NCBI RefSeq assembly: GCF_030123105.1
Contig: NZ_CP126095.1
Location: 2,108,001 to 2,172,000, forward strand
Reading direction: 5' to 3'
Length of the DNA stretch: 64,000 nt
DNA from: Paenibacillus sp. G2S3
GTDB lineage: Bacteria > Bacillota > Bacilli > Paenibacillales > Paenibacillaceae
Shown: piece by piece, positions 37,601 to 47,300 of the stretch
How positions within the stretch are numbered: position 1 is the first letter of the stretch
Layout: the number at the start of each line of letters is the position of its first letter
The notes under the pieces: model-generated
Databases searched by the model: none
Told to the model about the DNA's origin: nothing
The model's input: only the letters and a program-made list of their open reading frames with translations
Program-made: the position numbers and the translations under genes

Positions 37601-38588
37601 TGATGATGCTATTGCACAGATCCCAACAGACGCTGGGAAAATGGGGGCTAGAGTATTCGGTCCTTCAGTTACCGTGTTTGATAATTTTATGTACAGCAAT
37701 AACGTTCCTGAAGTTCCGGTAACCGGTATCAAGCTGGATAAAGCTGAAATTTCGATGAAGGCCGGAGAAACACAAACGCTGAGTGCTTCACTTCAACCGG
37801 GGAATGCAACGAATAAACAGGTGACCTGGAACAGCAGTGATGAAGCTATTGCGACCGTTCAAGTTCAAGGCGGGAAAGCTGTCGTGACTGCGTTAAAGGC
37901 AGGAACCGCTGATATTACTGCAACTACCGTATCCGGAGGACATAAAGCGGTGAGTAAGATTACAGTGGCTAGGGAGGTTCCAGGTGAAGTGGCAACAAGT
38001 TTAGCTGCTCCGAAAAGCGTTCCTTATGGTCAGAATTTCAACATAACGTTAGGTCTCCACAATGTTACAAAGGCGGTGTACGCCCAAGATATCACGATTG
38101 AATTCGACGCTTCGCTAATGGATTATGTATCCGCTAATTCGCTGGTGGACGGCGTGGGTATCCTTGAGACGAAAAATACAGAAGGCACTGTACGTCTGAT
38201 TCTAGCTAGCCAAGGCTCCGAGAGTGCGATTAAAGGGAATGTTGATGTTGCTAAGCTTACCTTTAAGGCTAAGGATCTAACAGAACCCCAAACCGGACGT
38301 ATGGCTGTAAAGCGTGCAACGCTTGGGGATAACGAAGGACAGGAAACAAGCGCAGTTAACTCCTCGGCTCAGGTGGAGTTTACAACATCAACAGTTCCAG
38401 AACCTACTAAAGATTTGAATGGTGATGGCAAAGTCAGCATCGGCGATCTGGCTATTGTCGCTGCTAACTACGGAAAGACTTCTGCAGACCCAGATTGGGA
38501 TAAGGCGAAACGTGCAGACATCAATGGTGACGGCAAGATCGATCTGACGGACCTGGTGCTTATAGCTAAAGACATTGTTATTGAATAA
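34620..38588 (+). CDS. Secreted GH20 glycosidase with LamG, CBM32, cohesin and dockerin
   Basis: A 1322-residue secreted enzyme. The signal peptide is about 1-26. A GH20b-type N-terminal domain (about 35-160) precedes the GH20 barrel (about 165-510) with the catalytic pair Asp324-Glu325 (VHFGGDEFAP). LamG (about 513-700), CBM32 (about 706-833), a second concanavalin-like domain (about 845-1027), Big_2 (about 1031-1118), cohesin (about 1122-1255) and dockerin (about 1262-1322; DLNGDGKVSIGDL, DINGDGKIDLTDL) follow. The barrel strand YKMNDFQLHLNDN differs from the HWHLTD wording of many exo-hexosaminidases, so a related activity such as lacto-N-biosidase is possible. It would trim beta-linked HexNAc from O-glycans. 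The RBS AGGAGGATGA precedes ATG. Confidence 0.87.
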   Translation: MKKWVYALTVFCLVLYSTPLQFAAAAEAENAKPKVIPSLQEWTGGSGSFKITANSRIVIPTSECLCQLPNTAEVFQEDLKELTGYDLPIVQNKSASKGDFLLMLDKTADGSIGKEGYYFEVGDYVEIHANTETGVFYGTRTALQILEQDPEKTSIVKGVAKDFPKYGERGFMLDVGRKFFTIDFLKDYAKFMSYYKMNDFQLHLNDNEIFKDNSREHWNKYTAFRLESTKYPELTAKDGHYTKQDMRELQDIANIRGLNITPEIDTPSHALSFTKVRPDLVKDNLPVDHLDITRQETVDFIKDVWDEYLDGEWFDSETVHFGGDEFAPNDRTTFEKYREFLNTMNEHLKSKGKKSRMWGSLNAFPGTTVVDKDIAVNAWNNGWQDPVASVRDGFKIINTVDSTLYIVPKAGYYHDYLDSQWLFNNWDPTNFGGNTKLQEGEQNLLGAMFGTWNDMMGKKVSEADVHDRVKKAMPVLAEKMWRGQSTDSTFTEFQQLSTKLGEGPGTNLLHEVNTATDLVVHYPFEEGAQTVSDQSGNAYDATLGAGVTRVDDGKTGKGVRFAGTSDHVQTPLRIKGFPWTVSTWVKLDDQQEADEKILMESEYGAIKLKQKGTPNAGFTREGYDYSFNAAIPVGRWVHVAFRGDLNGTSLYIDGDLKGSVAVTTMLPAAMIGSSSKAFTGLLDEFKIFNRVLSGKEIAEEAGSPAWTINLAAHKTAVASSVEVPQFPASLTVDEIDTGASRWSSKYTDNEWIYVDLGQSTDISKVIFKWESAYAKGYKVQVSDNAENWRDVYTTNAGVGGVEIVKFPTEQARYVRMLGTKRVGTYGYSMYEFEVYAPNPEDPVEVPAPVRYSASFENNSLEGWEHVIGKGVGRMELVEAPDQAGEHAVKFTSNSVNNLFIDQQSPSIGDGEIEFKITPQSDVIRTGVILRYVNNDAWASIGFDQGAWYWVNAQDSYGLLTNAQAAKLKKGTTSTVKVKFEGKHVAMIINGTTYFDDAIAQIPTDAGKMGARVFGPSVTVFDNFMYSNNVPEVPVTGIKLDKAEISMKAGETQTLSASLQPGNATNKQVTWNSSDEAIATVQVQGGKAVVTALKAGTADITATTVSGGHKAVSKITVAREVPGEVATSLAAPKSVPYGQNFNITLGLHNVTKAVYAQDITIEFDASLMDYVSANSLVDGVGILETKNTEGTVRLILASQGSESAIKGNVDVAKLTFKAKDLTEPQTGRMAVKRATLGDNEGQETSAVNSSAQVEFTTSTVPEPTKDLNGDGKVSIGDLAIVAANYGKTSADPDWDKAKRADINGDGKIDLTDLVLIAKDIVIE

Positions 38589-38608
38589 CAATAGCAACTT
38601 GAATCCAG

Positions 38609-38661
38609 GCGGCAAGACAAGGAATTCAAACTACAGTGGAGGCTGTATCCTGTCTTGCCGC
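38609..38661 (+). terminator. Hairpin between GH20 and GH31 genes
   Basis: GCGGCAAGACA with AGG pairs with CC plus TGTCTTGCCGC across a loop that holds a small ACAG/CTGT stem; a weak T-rich tract (TTCATTT) follows. It could be a terminator or an attenuator just before the TTG start of the next gene. Confidence 0.5.
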
Positions 38662-38684
38662 TTCATTTGAATGGAGGGAATGGA

Positions 38685-41600
38685 TTGAGAACAATTTATA
38701 ATCGCTTTGGTATGTGGATGCTTGCACTCATGATCCTTGTGGTTACAGGACTCATGATTCGCCCGGAAACCGCCCATGGTGCTTCCGTTGGCAACATTTC
38801 TGACTTCGTAAAGAAAGATGATAATACGTTTGAAATCACGTCAGGCTCTGACAAGATTAAAGTGATTTTTCAGCGGGAGGATATGTTCCGGATTTGGCTT
38901 GGTGTGAACGGGCAATTCAAGGAATTGACAGGGAAAAGCGCGGAAAAGCCGATCGAGCCAATCGTCATCAAGGATGATTTCGGACCTGTTAACGTAAAGT
39001 GGTCTGATGAAGATACGTATTACAAGATGGAAACAGGAAAATTCGTGCTGAGAGCCTACAAAAATCCGTTAAAGTTCGCCATGTACAAAAGTGACAACCA
39101 AACGGTGGTGTGGGAAGAATCCGCTGGCTTGAACTATAACGGACAGTCAGCCTCACAACAGCTTATCCGAGGTGAGGATGAATATTTCTACGGCGGCGGT
39201 ATGCAGAATGGATTCTTCAACCATCGTGATCGCAAAATTACCATTGCTAACAACTATGGGGATTGGGGAAGCGGCACGGTTTCGAATCCTGCACCATTCT
39301 ACTTGAGCACCGCAGGATATGGAGTGCTTCGCAACACGTTTCAAAGCGGTACTTATGATTTTGATTCGACCGTCAAGCTGACGCATAACGAAAATCGGTT
39401 TGATGCTTATTATTTCTACGGTGAGACAATGAAAGATATTTTGAACGCTTATACAGATCTTACAGGCAAACCGTCCTTGATTCCTCGGTGGGGTATGGGA
39501 CTTGGTGATGCGGATTGTTACAACAGAGATCCAGAAAAGACCTCCGATGTCGTTAACCTTATTGCCAAAAAATATCGGGAAAATGATATGCCAGGCGCCT
39601 GGATTTTGCCGAATGACGGATATGGTTGCGGTTATACAGATCTAGGCAACACCGTTGACGAACTACATAAGGAAGGTTTCTATACCGGATTATGGACTCA
39701 AAATGGTGTTGATAAAATCGCGCAAGAAGTTGGCGTAGAGGGTACAAGGCTCGCTAAACTCGACGTTGCCTGGGTGGGACCTGGATATGATTTCGCTCTG
39801 GGTGCCAGCAAACAGGCGTTTACAGGTATTGAAGATAACTCTGACGACAGAGGTTATGTCTGGTCCGTTGGTGGCTGGGCAGGTACCCAGCGATATTCTA
39901 CCGTCTGGTCCGGAGATCAGTCGGGCAACTGGGAATATATTCGATTTCATATCCCTTCGATGATCGGGGCAGGGCTATCTGGGATGCCGTACTCAACCGG
40001 AGATATTGATGGGATTTTCGGAGGAAGCGCTAAAACCTACGTTCGAGACTTACAGTGGAAGATCTTCACTCCAATTCTGATGAACATGTCTGGTTGGGCA
40101 GCCAAAGATAAGCAGCCTTGGGTATGGGGAGAACCTTATACGAGCTATAACAGGGATGCATTGAAGCTAAGACAGCAATTGACACCATACTTGTATACCT
40201 ATCTCAATGAGTCTTACGAGTCCGGAGCTCCGATCATGAGGGGAATGATCTATTCTTATCCGAATGATCCGAACTCGAAAGGAACTTTAACACAGTATCA
40301 ATTCATGTCCGGGGAATCGTTCCTGGTTGCGCCAGTATATACCGACACGACAATGCGAAACGGAATATACCTTCCGAAAGGAAAATGGATCGATTACTGG
40401 ACAGGAGAAGAACATTACGGTTCAAAAATGTTAGACGAATACAATGCTCCACTGGATCGCTTGCCGCTTCTAGTAAAGGGCGGGGCTATCATCCCGATGT
40501 ATCCTGAATCGTTATACGATGGTCAGGTTCCTCCTGATCCAATTACTTATGATATTTATCCATATAAATCGTCAAGCTTTACGATGTATGAAGATGATGG
40601 TACATCGAAGGAGCATCGTACAGGCAAATTTGCAAAAACACTAATAACCTCCACCGCTCCTGAGCAAGGAAGTGGAGATTTGCTTATCAAGGTTGGAGCA
40701 AGCGTAGGTGACTATAAAGGCAAATTGGAGTCACGTAAGAATCAGTTTACAATCCACATGCCAGATCACCCGGCGTCTGTTTCCGTAGATGGAACATCCT
40801 ATCCTGAATTGCAGTCCAAAGCTGCATGGGATGGAGAAACAAGTGGCTGGTACTATGCTAAGCAAGATAAAGGCGGCATCCTGTACATTAAAACGCCATC
40901 CATATCCACTGATAAGGAATTTGTTGTGAAAGTTGCAGGCTTTACAGCAGATACGACTCCACTTGTAGATGCTGTCAAAATTGAGCTGCCTCAGGAGGAC
41001 ACAGATCCAAGTCGTATTCCGCAGGAAGATATGATTGCGACTGCAACGAATGCCGCTTCGGATACACCGGCAGCTAATGTGCTGGATGGCAGCTATGAAT
41101 CGATATGGCTTTCCTCAGCAAATGGTGGAAGTAAGCAGAGCATCACTTTAGACCTGGGGATTAAACAGTATGTGAATAAAATGAAATACTTGCCAAGACA
41201 GTACGGTGGCAAAGACGGCACAATTACAGGTTACAAGCTGTATACGAGTATGGATGGAACCAACTATACGCTCGTAAGCAGTGGACAATGGAACGATGAC
41301 AAACTAGAGAAGACGGTGAATTTTGATACAGTAGAAGCTGTTTTTGTGAAACTTGAAGCAACAGAAGCTGTTGGGGGTGTCGTATCCGCTGCGGAAATTA
41401 ATCTGTATCGTGATCTATCACAGCCTTCACCGACAGCGATACCTAAAAATGAGATGACAGCCTCAGCGAAAAGCTTCCAGCCTGGTGCGGAAGCAGCTAA
41501 AGCGATTGATGGGGATCGGAATTCCGCATGGCATACGAAATGGGATGGATCCGATAAGCTCCCGCAATCCATTATTCTCGATTTAGGTAAGGTTCGTAAA

Positions 41601-43565
41601 ATTAGCCAATTCCGGTATGCACCACGAACGGATGCTGGGAATGGGACCATTACTTCATACAACCTTTACGTCAGCACAGATGGAGAAGCATATACGAAGG
41701 TATCCAGTGGTACCTGGCTCAGAAACAACTTGAAAAAGTACATCCTTTTCGATAGTGTTTCCGCCCGCTATGTGAAGCTTGAAGCAGCTGTTGCACTTGG
41801 CGGATTCGCTTCGGCTTCGGAGGTCGATGTCTATGAGTCGCCGAAGGTAGCACCTGAAGTTCGATTGATTTCAGAAGGTAAACCTGCTACAGCGGACAGT
41901 GCGGATCAAGCGCATTCGGCTGGCCTCGCTAATGATGGGAATATGGACACATTCTGGTTAGCAGCGGATACGAACAATGGTCATAGCTGGACGGTTGATC
42001 TCGGTATGATGCATTCCATTAAATCCTCCGAAGTTTCTTTTGAACACAGTAACAAGGCTTATCAGTACAAAATTGAAGTTCGGGAAACCGCGAACTCCAA
42101 TTGGATTACGGTAACAAATCGAACGAATAATCAGGAAACTGGCACGATTCAGGATACATTTGGAAGCCAAGGTAGATACGCTAGAATTACGATCACCGGA
42201 TTGCCTGATGCTCAATCAAAGGCTGCTATTCGCGAATTCAAGCTGTTTGGCATCCCACTGGAAGACGGACAGAAGGTTACTGGCATTAAGCTTGACCGTG
42301 AGACACTCTCACTCAAGGCGTTGGACGCACCGGGTCAATTGACAGCGAGCATTGAGCCTGAGAATGCCGGTAATAAGACTGTGAAGTGGGTAAGCGGTGA
42401 TCCTGGTATTGCCAGTGTGGACAGTAAAGGAATGGTCACACCAAAAGGGCAGGGCACGACATCGATTACCGCGACGACGGAAGAAGGCGGTTTTAAAGCA
42501 ACAAGTGTGGTGACAGTTACTGGACAAAGCAACCTAATCGAAATTCCGCAAAGTCAAATGAGTGCAGAGGCTACGAGCTCTGAAGCAGGCGAAAACGACC
42601 CAAATTTGGCATTGGACGGCGATCCGGATACACATTGGCATACGAAGTGGTTTAACGTTGATCCACTTCCGCAATCGATTATGGTGAATCTGGGCGGAAA
42701 GTATACCATCAGCAAGCTAGGATACTTACCTCGGCCGGACGAAGGCAATGGCACAATTACTGCTTACAACGTGTACACAAGCACCGATGGTGTGAATTAC
42801 ACGCTCATGACAAGCGGTACCTGGCTGCGAAGCAAACAGCTCAAGGAAGTGAATTTCGCTCCGGTGAAAGCGACTCACATTAAGCTGGAAGCTGTAAAAG
42901 GCGTGGGTGAATTCGCATCTGCAGCCGAGATTACAGTGTATCAAGTGCAGCAGGAAACGGCTCAAGTGCAAGCCGTATTGAGTGCTGATGCATCCGTTAC
43001 TTCCGGCAAGCCTTTTGTTGTCCGGTATGATGTGAACAATATCTCAGGGAAGGTATTTGCACAGGACATCACCATTCAGTACGATGCTGACCGCATGGAT
43101 TATGTGACCGTTAAATCACTGATCCAAGGTGTTGCAATTGTTGAAGAGACAAACAAAACACCTGGAAAGCTTCGTTTGATTATGGCGAGTGAAGGTGCGG
43201 AACACGGATTAAGCGGAAATCAACAAATTGCTGAGCTGACATTCCAGGCAAAAGAAGTATCTGAGATGGTGACCGTTAATATCAGCGTGTCAGAGGTACT
43301 GCTAGGTGATGAAGACGGAACAGAGACTACAGCCGCACCAGCTACAATCTCTGTAAAAGTGAAACCAGAACAAACAGGAGTCACAGGCGATCTTAACGGC
43401 GACGGAAAAGTCAGCGTTGGTGACCTGGGTATCGTTGCTGCACACTACGGCAAAGACTCATCAAGTCCTGATTGGCAGCAAGCGAAGCGTGCTGATGTGA
43501 ATGGTGACGGTAAGATCGATATTACAGATCTTGCTCAATTAGCGAGACAAATCGTAAATCAATAA
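38685..43565 (+). CDS. Secreted GH31 glycosidase (likely alpha-N-acetylgalactosaminidase group) with four CBM32, cohesin and dockerin
   Basis: A 1626-residue secreted enzyme. TTG 38685 is the likely start (GGAGGG 6 bases before it); the longer frame from 38655 would start inside a hairpin. A signal peptide, a GH31 N-terminal beta domain and the catalytic barrel with putative nucleophile Asp360 (LAKLDVAWVG) and acid/base Asp411 (VWSGDQSG) are visible. Two CBM32 (about 778-908, 915-1051), a third F5/8C-like domain (about 1058-1192), Big_2 (about 1195-1280), a fourth CBM32 (about 1283-1420), cohesin (about 1427-1561) and dockerin (about 1565-1626; DLNGDGKVSVGDL, DVNGDGKIDITDL) follow. The LDVAWVG wording recalls the GH31 alpha-GalNAcases described from Enterococcus and Bacteroides; the mucin-type context agrees, but alpha-glucosidase or alpha-galactosidase activity cannot be excluded. 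Confidence 0.82.
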   Translation: MRTIYNRFGMWMLALMILVVTGLMIRPETAHGASVGNISDFVKKDDNTFEITSGSDKIKVIFQREDMFRIWLGVNGQFKELTGKSAEKPIEPIVIKDDFGPVNVKWSDEDTYYKMETGKFVLRAYKNPLKFAMYKSDNQTVVWEESAGLNYNGQSASQQLIRGEDEYFYGGGMQNGFFNHRDRKITIANNYGDWGSGTVSNPAPFYLSTAGYGVLRNTFQSGTYDFDSTVKLTHNENRFDAYYFYGETMKDILNAYTDLTGKPSLIPRWGMGLGDADCYNRDPEKTSDVVNLIAKKYRENDMPGAWILPNDGYGCGYTDLGNTVDELHKEGFYTGLWTQNGVDKIAQEVGVEGTRLAKLDVAWVGPGYDFALGASKQAFTGIEDNSDDRGYVWSVGGWAGTQRYSTVWSGDQSGNWEYIRFHIPSMIGAGLSGMPYSTGDIDGIFGGSAKTYVRDLQWKIFTPILMNMSGWAAKDKQPWVWGEPYTSYNRDALKLRQQLTPYLYTYLNESYESGAPIMRGMIYSYPNDPNSKGTLTQYQFMSGESFLVAPVYTDTTMRNGIYLPKGKWIDYWTGEEHYGSKMLDEYNAPLDRLPLLVKGGAIIPMYPESLYDGQVPPDPITYDIYPYKSSSFTMYEDDGTSKEHRTGKFAKTLITSTAPEQGSGDLLIKVGASVGDYKGKLESRKNQFTIHMPDHPASVSVDGTSYPELQSKAAWDGETSGWYYAKQDKGGILYIKTPSISTDKEFVVKVAGFTADTTPLVDAVKIELPQEDTDPSRIPQEDMIATATNAASDTPAANVLDGSYESIWLSSANGGSKQSITLDLGIKQYVNKMKYLPRQYGGKDGTITGYKLYTSMDGTNYTLVSSGQWNDDKLEKTVNFDTVEAVFVKLEATEAVGGVVSAAEINLYRDLSQPSPTAIPKNEMTASAKSFQPGAEAAKAIDGDRNSAWHTKWDGSDKLPQSIILDLGKVRKISQFRYAPRTDAGNGTITSYNLYVSTDGEAYTKVSSGTWLRNNLKKYILFDSVSARYVKLEAAVALGGFASASEVDVYESPKVAPEVRLISEGKPATADSADQAHSAGLANDGNMDTFWLAADTNNGHSWTVDLGMMHSIKSSEVSFEHSNKAYQYKIEVRETANSNWITVTNRTNNQETGTIQDTFGSQGRYARITITGLPDAQSKAAIREFKLFGIPLEDGQKVTGIKLDRETLSLKALDAPGQLTASIEPENAGNKTVKWVSGDPGIASVDSKGMVTPKGQGTTSITATTEEGGFKATSVVTVTGQSNLIEIPQSQMSAEATSSEAGENDPNLALDGDPDTHWHTKWFNVDPLPQSIMVNLGGKYTISKLGYLPRPDEGNGTITAYNVYTSTDGVNYTLMTSGTWLRSKQLKEVNFAPVKATHIKLEAVKGVGEFASAAEITVYQVQQETAQVQAVLSADASVTSGKPFVVRYDVNNISGKVFAQDITIQYDADRMDYVTVKSLIQGVAIVEETNKTPGKLRLIMASEGAEHGLSGNQQIAELTFQAKEVSEMVTVNISVSEVLLGDEDGTETTAAPATISVKVKPEQTGVTGDLNGDGKVSVGDLGIVAAHYGKDSSSPDWQQAKRADVNGDGKIDITDLAQLARQIVNQ

Positions 43566-43614
43566 CATACGCTCACATCCTGAACAAAATTTAAAAGATA
43601 AAGGTGAGAAGAAA

Positions 43615-44334
43615 ATGAGAAGTATCCGATTGTATCAAAAGGCAATTATGGTGACCCTTATAGCCGTGATTTTAAGCTGGATATCCATTATGAATCCGTC
43701 AGTGAACGCAGATGCATCTGATCCTACGCCTTCAGCAACTTTAGTAGGGAGTAAGAAGGTTGTTGCACCGGGGGAGTCTTTTACCGTGAAGTATGGGATC
43801 ACCAGTGTCTCAAGTGATGTGTATGCACAGGACATTACCTTTGAATTTGATCCGGCAGTCATGGAATACCTTCCAGATTCAATCCGCTCTCTGCAGGAAG
43901 GTGTAATTATTATCAATGAACCATCTACAAGTACTCCCGGTAAGCTACGGGTTCTCTTGGCAAGTTTGGGTAGTCAGTATCCGATTACTAGCGATGCTGA
44001 AATTGTTGAACTTGGTTTCAAAGCAGCAGATGTAATACAAGACACAGAGGGAGTTATCCGGCTTACTCAAGCGATAATAAGTGACAGTCAAGGGGAAGAA
44101 TCCGTGCTCCAACCGGCATCCTTAACCATTCAGATCACAGTAAATACGGAATTACCTGGAGATTTAAACGGCGACGGCAAAGTGAGTATCGGCGATTTAG
44201 GTATCATGGCCGCACATTACGGTAAGGATTCCTCCAGTCCAGATTGGAGTAAGATTAAGCACGCAGATCTGAACAAGGACGGCAAAATAGATATTACTGA
44301 TCTTGCTGCACTTGCGAAAAAGATTGTGGAGTAG
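43615..44334 (+). CDS. Stand-alone cohesin-dockerin adaptor protein
   Basis: A 239-residue secreted protein made only of a signal peptide (about 1-32), one cohesin (about 40-175; DVYAQDITFEFDPAVMEYL) and one type I dockerin (about 180-239; DLNGDGKVSIGDL and DLNKDGKIDITDL). It has no catalytic or carbohydrate-binding module. Such a protein can bind a dockerin on one side and a cohesin on the other. It would act as a spacer, chain extender or specificity converter, like the single-cohesin adaptor scaffoldins known from ruminococcal cellulosomes. It sits between the GH31 and GH95 genes, 49 and 36 bp away, with RBS AAAGGTGAGAAG. Function inferred from domains. Confidence 0.85.
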   Translation: MRSIRLYQKAIMVTLIAVILSWISIMNPSVNADASDPTPSATLVGSKKVVAPGESFTVKYGITSVSSDVYAQDITFEFDPAVMEYLPDSIRSLQEGVIIINEPSTSTPGKLRVLLASLGSQYPITSDAEIVELGFKAADVIQDTEGVIRLTQAIISDSQGEESVLQPASLTIQITVNTELPGDLNGDGKVSIGDLGIMAAHYGKDSSSPDWSKIKHADLNKDGKIDITDLAALAKKIVE

Positions 44335-44370
44335 ATAATCATTGGTTGTCATTACGAGAGGGGTAAACAA

Positions 44371-47300
44371 ATGCCAATCGGTAAAAGCAGATTAGTCAGA
44401 AGGACGGCAATTCTACTATCTGTATGGATCGCTTGCTCACAGTTACTCAGTAGTATACTTCCGGTTCATGGGGTTCTAGATCAAAAAGTGTACGCAGATG
44501 AACAGCCACTGGCTGAAACTGCTGCAGCAGATCAGGATTTGTCATTATGGTATCAAGCGCCGGCCACGAACTGGGAGACGCAGGCTCTCCCCATCGGAAA
44601 CGGTTATATGGGTGGCATGGTATTTGGTGGTGTTGAGCAGGAGCGAATTCAATTTAATGAAAAAACACTGTGGAGCGGTGGGCCTGGAGCAGATCCAAAT
44701 TACCAATATGGTATTAAAGACGGTGCTCAGCTACATGTTGAGACCATAAGACAGCTTCTAAAAGAAGGGAAAATTAATGAAGCTAAGGCTCTGGTGGGGA
44801 AAATTACTGGTGTTATGGGAGCTGGTGATAGCTCTTTTGGGGCGTATCAAGCATTTGGCGACGTGTTCTTAGATTTTAATCGTCAGTCAGCGTATACCGT
44901 AACGGCGAGTTCAGATAACCCACAATACGGCGAGCCTATTTCCAATTTAACCGATGGCTCGGTAGATACGAAATGGTATTCAGGTGATGGAGCACCACCT
45001 TTCTGGGTGCAATGGGCATATGAAGAGGCAAAGGTAATTACCGGCTATTCATTCACTTCAGGAAATGATGTGCCTGATCGTGATCCGAAGAGCTGGACGT
45101 TGAAAGGCTCGAATGACGGGCAGCAGTGGACCCCGCTAGATAACAGATCCAATGAAGAGTTTGCGAGCCGCAAACAGAAGAAATCATATACTTTTTCCAA
45201 TGCTACTGCTTATAAATTTTATAAATTCGATCTTGTAAGCAAGGGCGGAACGAAAATTCAATTGTCCGAGATGGAGATGACAAGCGCCTCGGGGAACAGC
45301 GGTGCTCAGACGTACTCTGATTATCGGCGTGAATTGAATCTTAATGATGCAACGGCAAGAGTGTCCTATACTTCGGGCAATGTAAAATACAAGCGTGAGT
45401 ATTTTATCAGTTATCCGGATAAGGTCTTGGTCATGAGACTGACAACGGAAGAGAATCAGCCGATGACCTTTGATGTTCGCCTTACTGGTGCTCAGCCCTC
45501 TAATACCGTTAAGGGTGAAGGAAATAAACTAACGCTAAGCGGTAAGGTACCCAGTAATAAGATGGCATACGAAGCTCAGCTTCAAGTGCAGCATGAAGGA
45601 GGAACTGTAACAGCAAAGGATGGAAAACTTACGGTCAACGGGGCGAATACCGTCACAATCCTGATGACTGCTGCAACAGATTATGCCAATAATTATCCAA
45701 CGTATAAGAGTGACAAGACGCCAAAAGAGGTTGTAGAAGCTAACTTAAATGCAGCATCCGCCAAATCATTCAATCAGTTGCGCGCAGCTCATTTGGCAGA
45801 TTACAAGGAACTGTTCGACAGAGTTTCACTTGATCTTGGTGGGTTAGCTACAAATCTCCCTACGAATGAGCTTTTGAATGGTTATAAAACGAATGCTAGT
45901 GACGGAGAGAAAAGAAGCTTGGAGGCATTGTTCTTCCAATATGGTCGTTATTTGCTCATTGCATCCTCCCGGGAAGGCTCACTGCCTGCCAATCTACAAG
46001 GGGTATGGAATCAAGTAAATAATCCACCATGGAACAGTGACTATCATACGAATATCAATGTGCAGATGAATTACTGGCCCTCCGAAGTTGTTAATTTAGC
46101 GGAAACCGATATTCCGTACATTGATTACATTGATTCTCTGCGCGAGCCGGGTAGGGAAACAGCTCAAAGACATCATGGAATCGAAGGCGAAGGCTGGGCG
46201 ATTCATACCGTCAACAATCCATTTGGTTATACTGCGCCAGGCTCTGACTTCTACTGGGGCTGGTCACCGGCTGCCAATGCCTTCATGGTGCAGCAGGTGT
46301 GGGATCACTATGCTTTTAGTGGAGATAAAGATCTTTTAAGAGGCCAAGTGTATGACATTATCAAGGAAACAACACAATTCTGGGTTAAATATCTGGTCGA
46401 AGATTCAGACGGAAGTCTAGTGTCATCTCCTTCGTACTCTCCAGAGCAAGGGGATATATCCATCGGCGTGTCTTATGATCAGGAATTAGTCTGGGAGTTG
46501 TTCACACAGTTCATCAAGGCTAGTGAAATCTTGGGTGTGGATGAACAGCTGCGTAACGAGGTCATGGAGAAACGAAGCAAGCTATGGATGCCGCAGGTCG
46601 GAAGCTGGGGGCAGGTGCAGGAGTGGAAGAATGATATCGATAGTCCAACAGATCAGCACCGTCATATCTCGCATCTGATCGGCTTGTATCCAGGCACGCT
46701 TATTAATGAAGTGGATAATCCAGATTTATTTGCAGCAGCAAGAGTCACCTTGAATTCTCGAGGCGATGGTGGAACGGGGTGGAGTAAAGCCAATAAGATC
46801 AATTTATGGGCACGTCTGCTTGATGGTAACCGTGCACATAAACTGTTAGGTGAGCAGCTTAGAGGCAGCACGCTCGACAATTTGTTCGATACACATCCAC
46901 CGTTCCAAATCGACGGTAACTTCGGAGCAACTTCCGGAATCGCAGAAATGCTTGTACAAAGCCATGCTGGAAGTATCGATTTACTAGCTGCTTTACCAGA
47001 TGCATGGGCTACGGGAAACGTCAAAGGGCTTGTGGCAAGAGGTGGATTTGAAGTGGATATGCGCTGGGAAGGAACGATCTTGAAAGAAGCAGTGCTCACT
47101 TCTAAGCAAGGTAATAAGGCTTCTGTTAAATATCCTGGTTTTGTACAGTCTGGTAAAATTAAGGTCGTTCGTGTTGGGAGCGGGGAATCCGTCAACTTTA
47201 CGGCGAATGGGGATTTGATTGAATTTCCAACGGTGAAGGGTCAGCAATATAAAATTGTATCCAGTGTAAAACCACCTGTGCTGCCAATAAAAGTAGATGA

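Noticed and set aside
46662..47195. 177-residue minus-strand frame within GH95
   Set aside because: Shadow of the catalytic domain; no RBS or motif.
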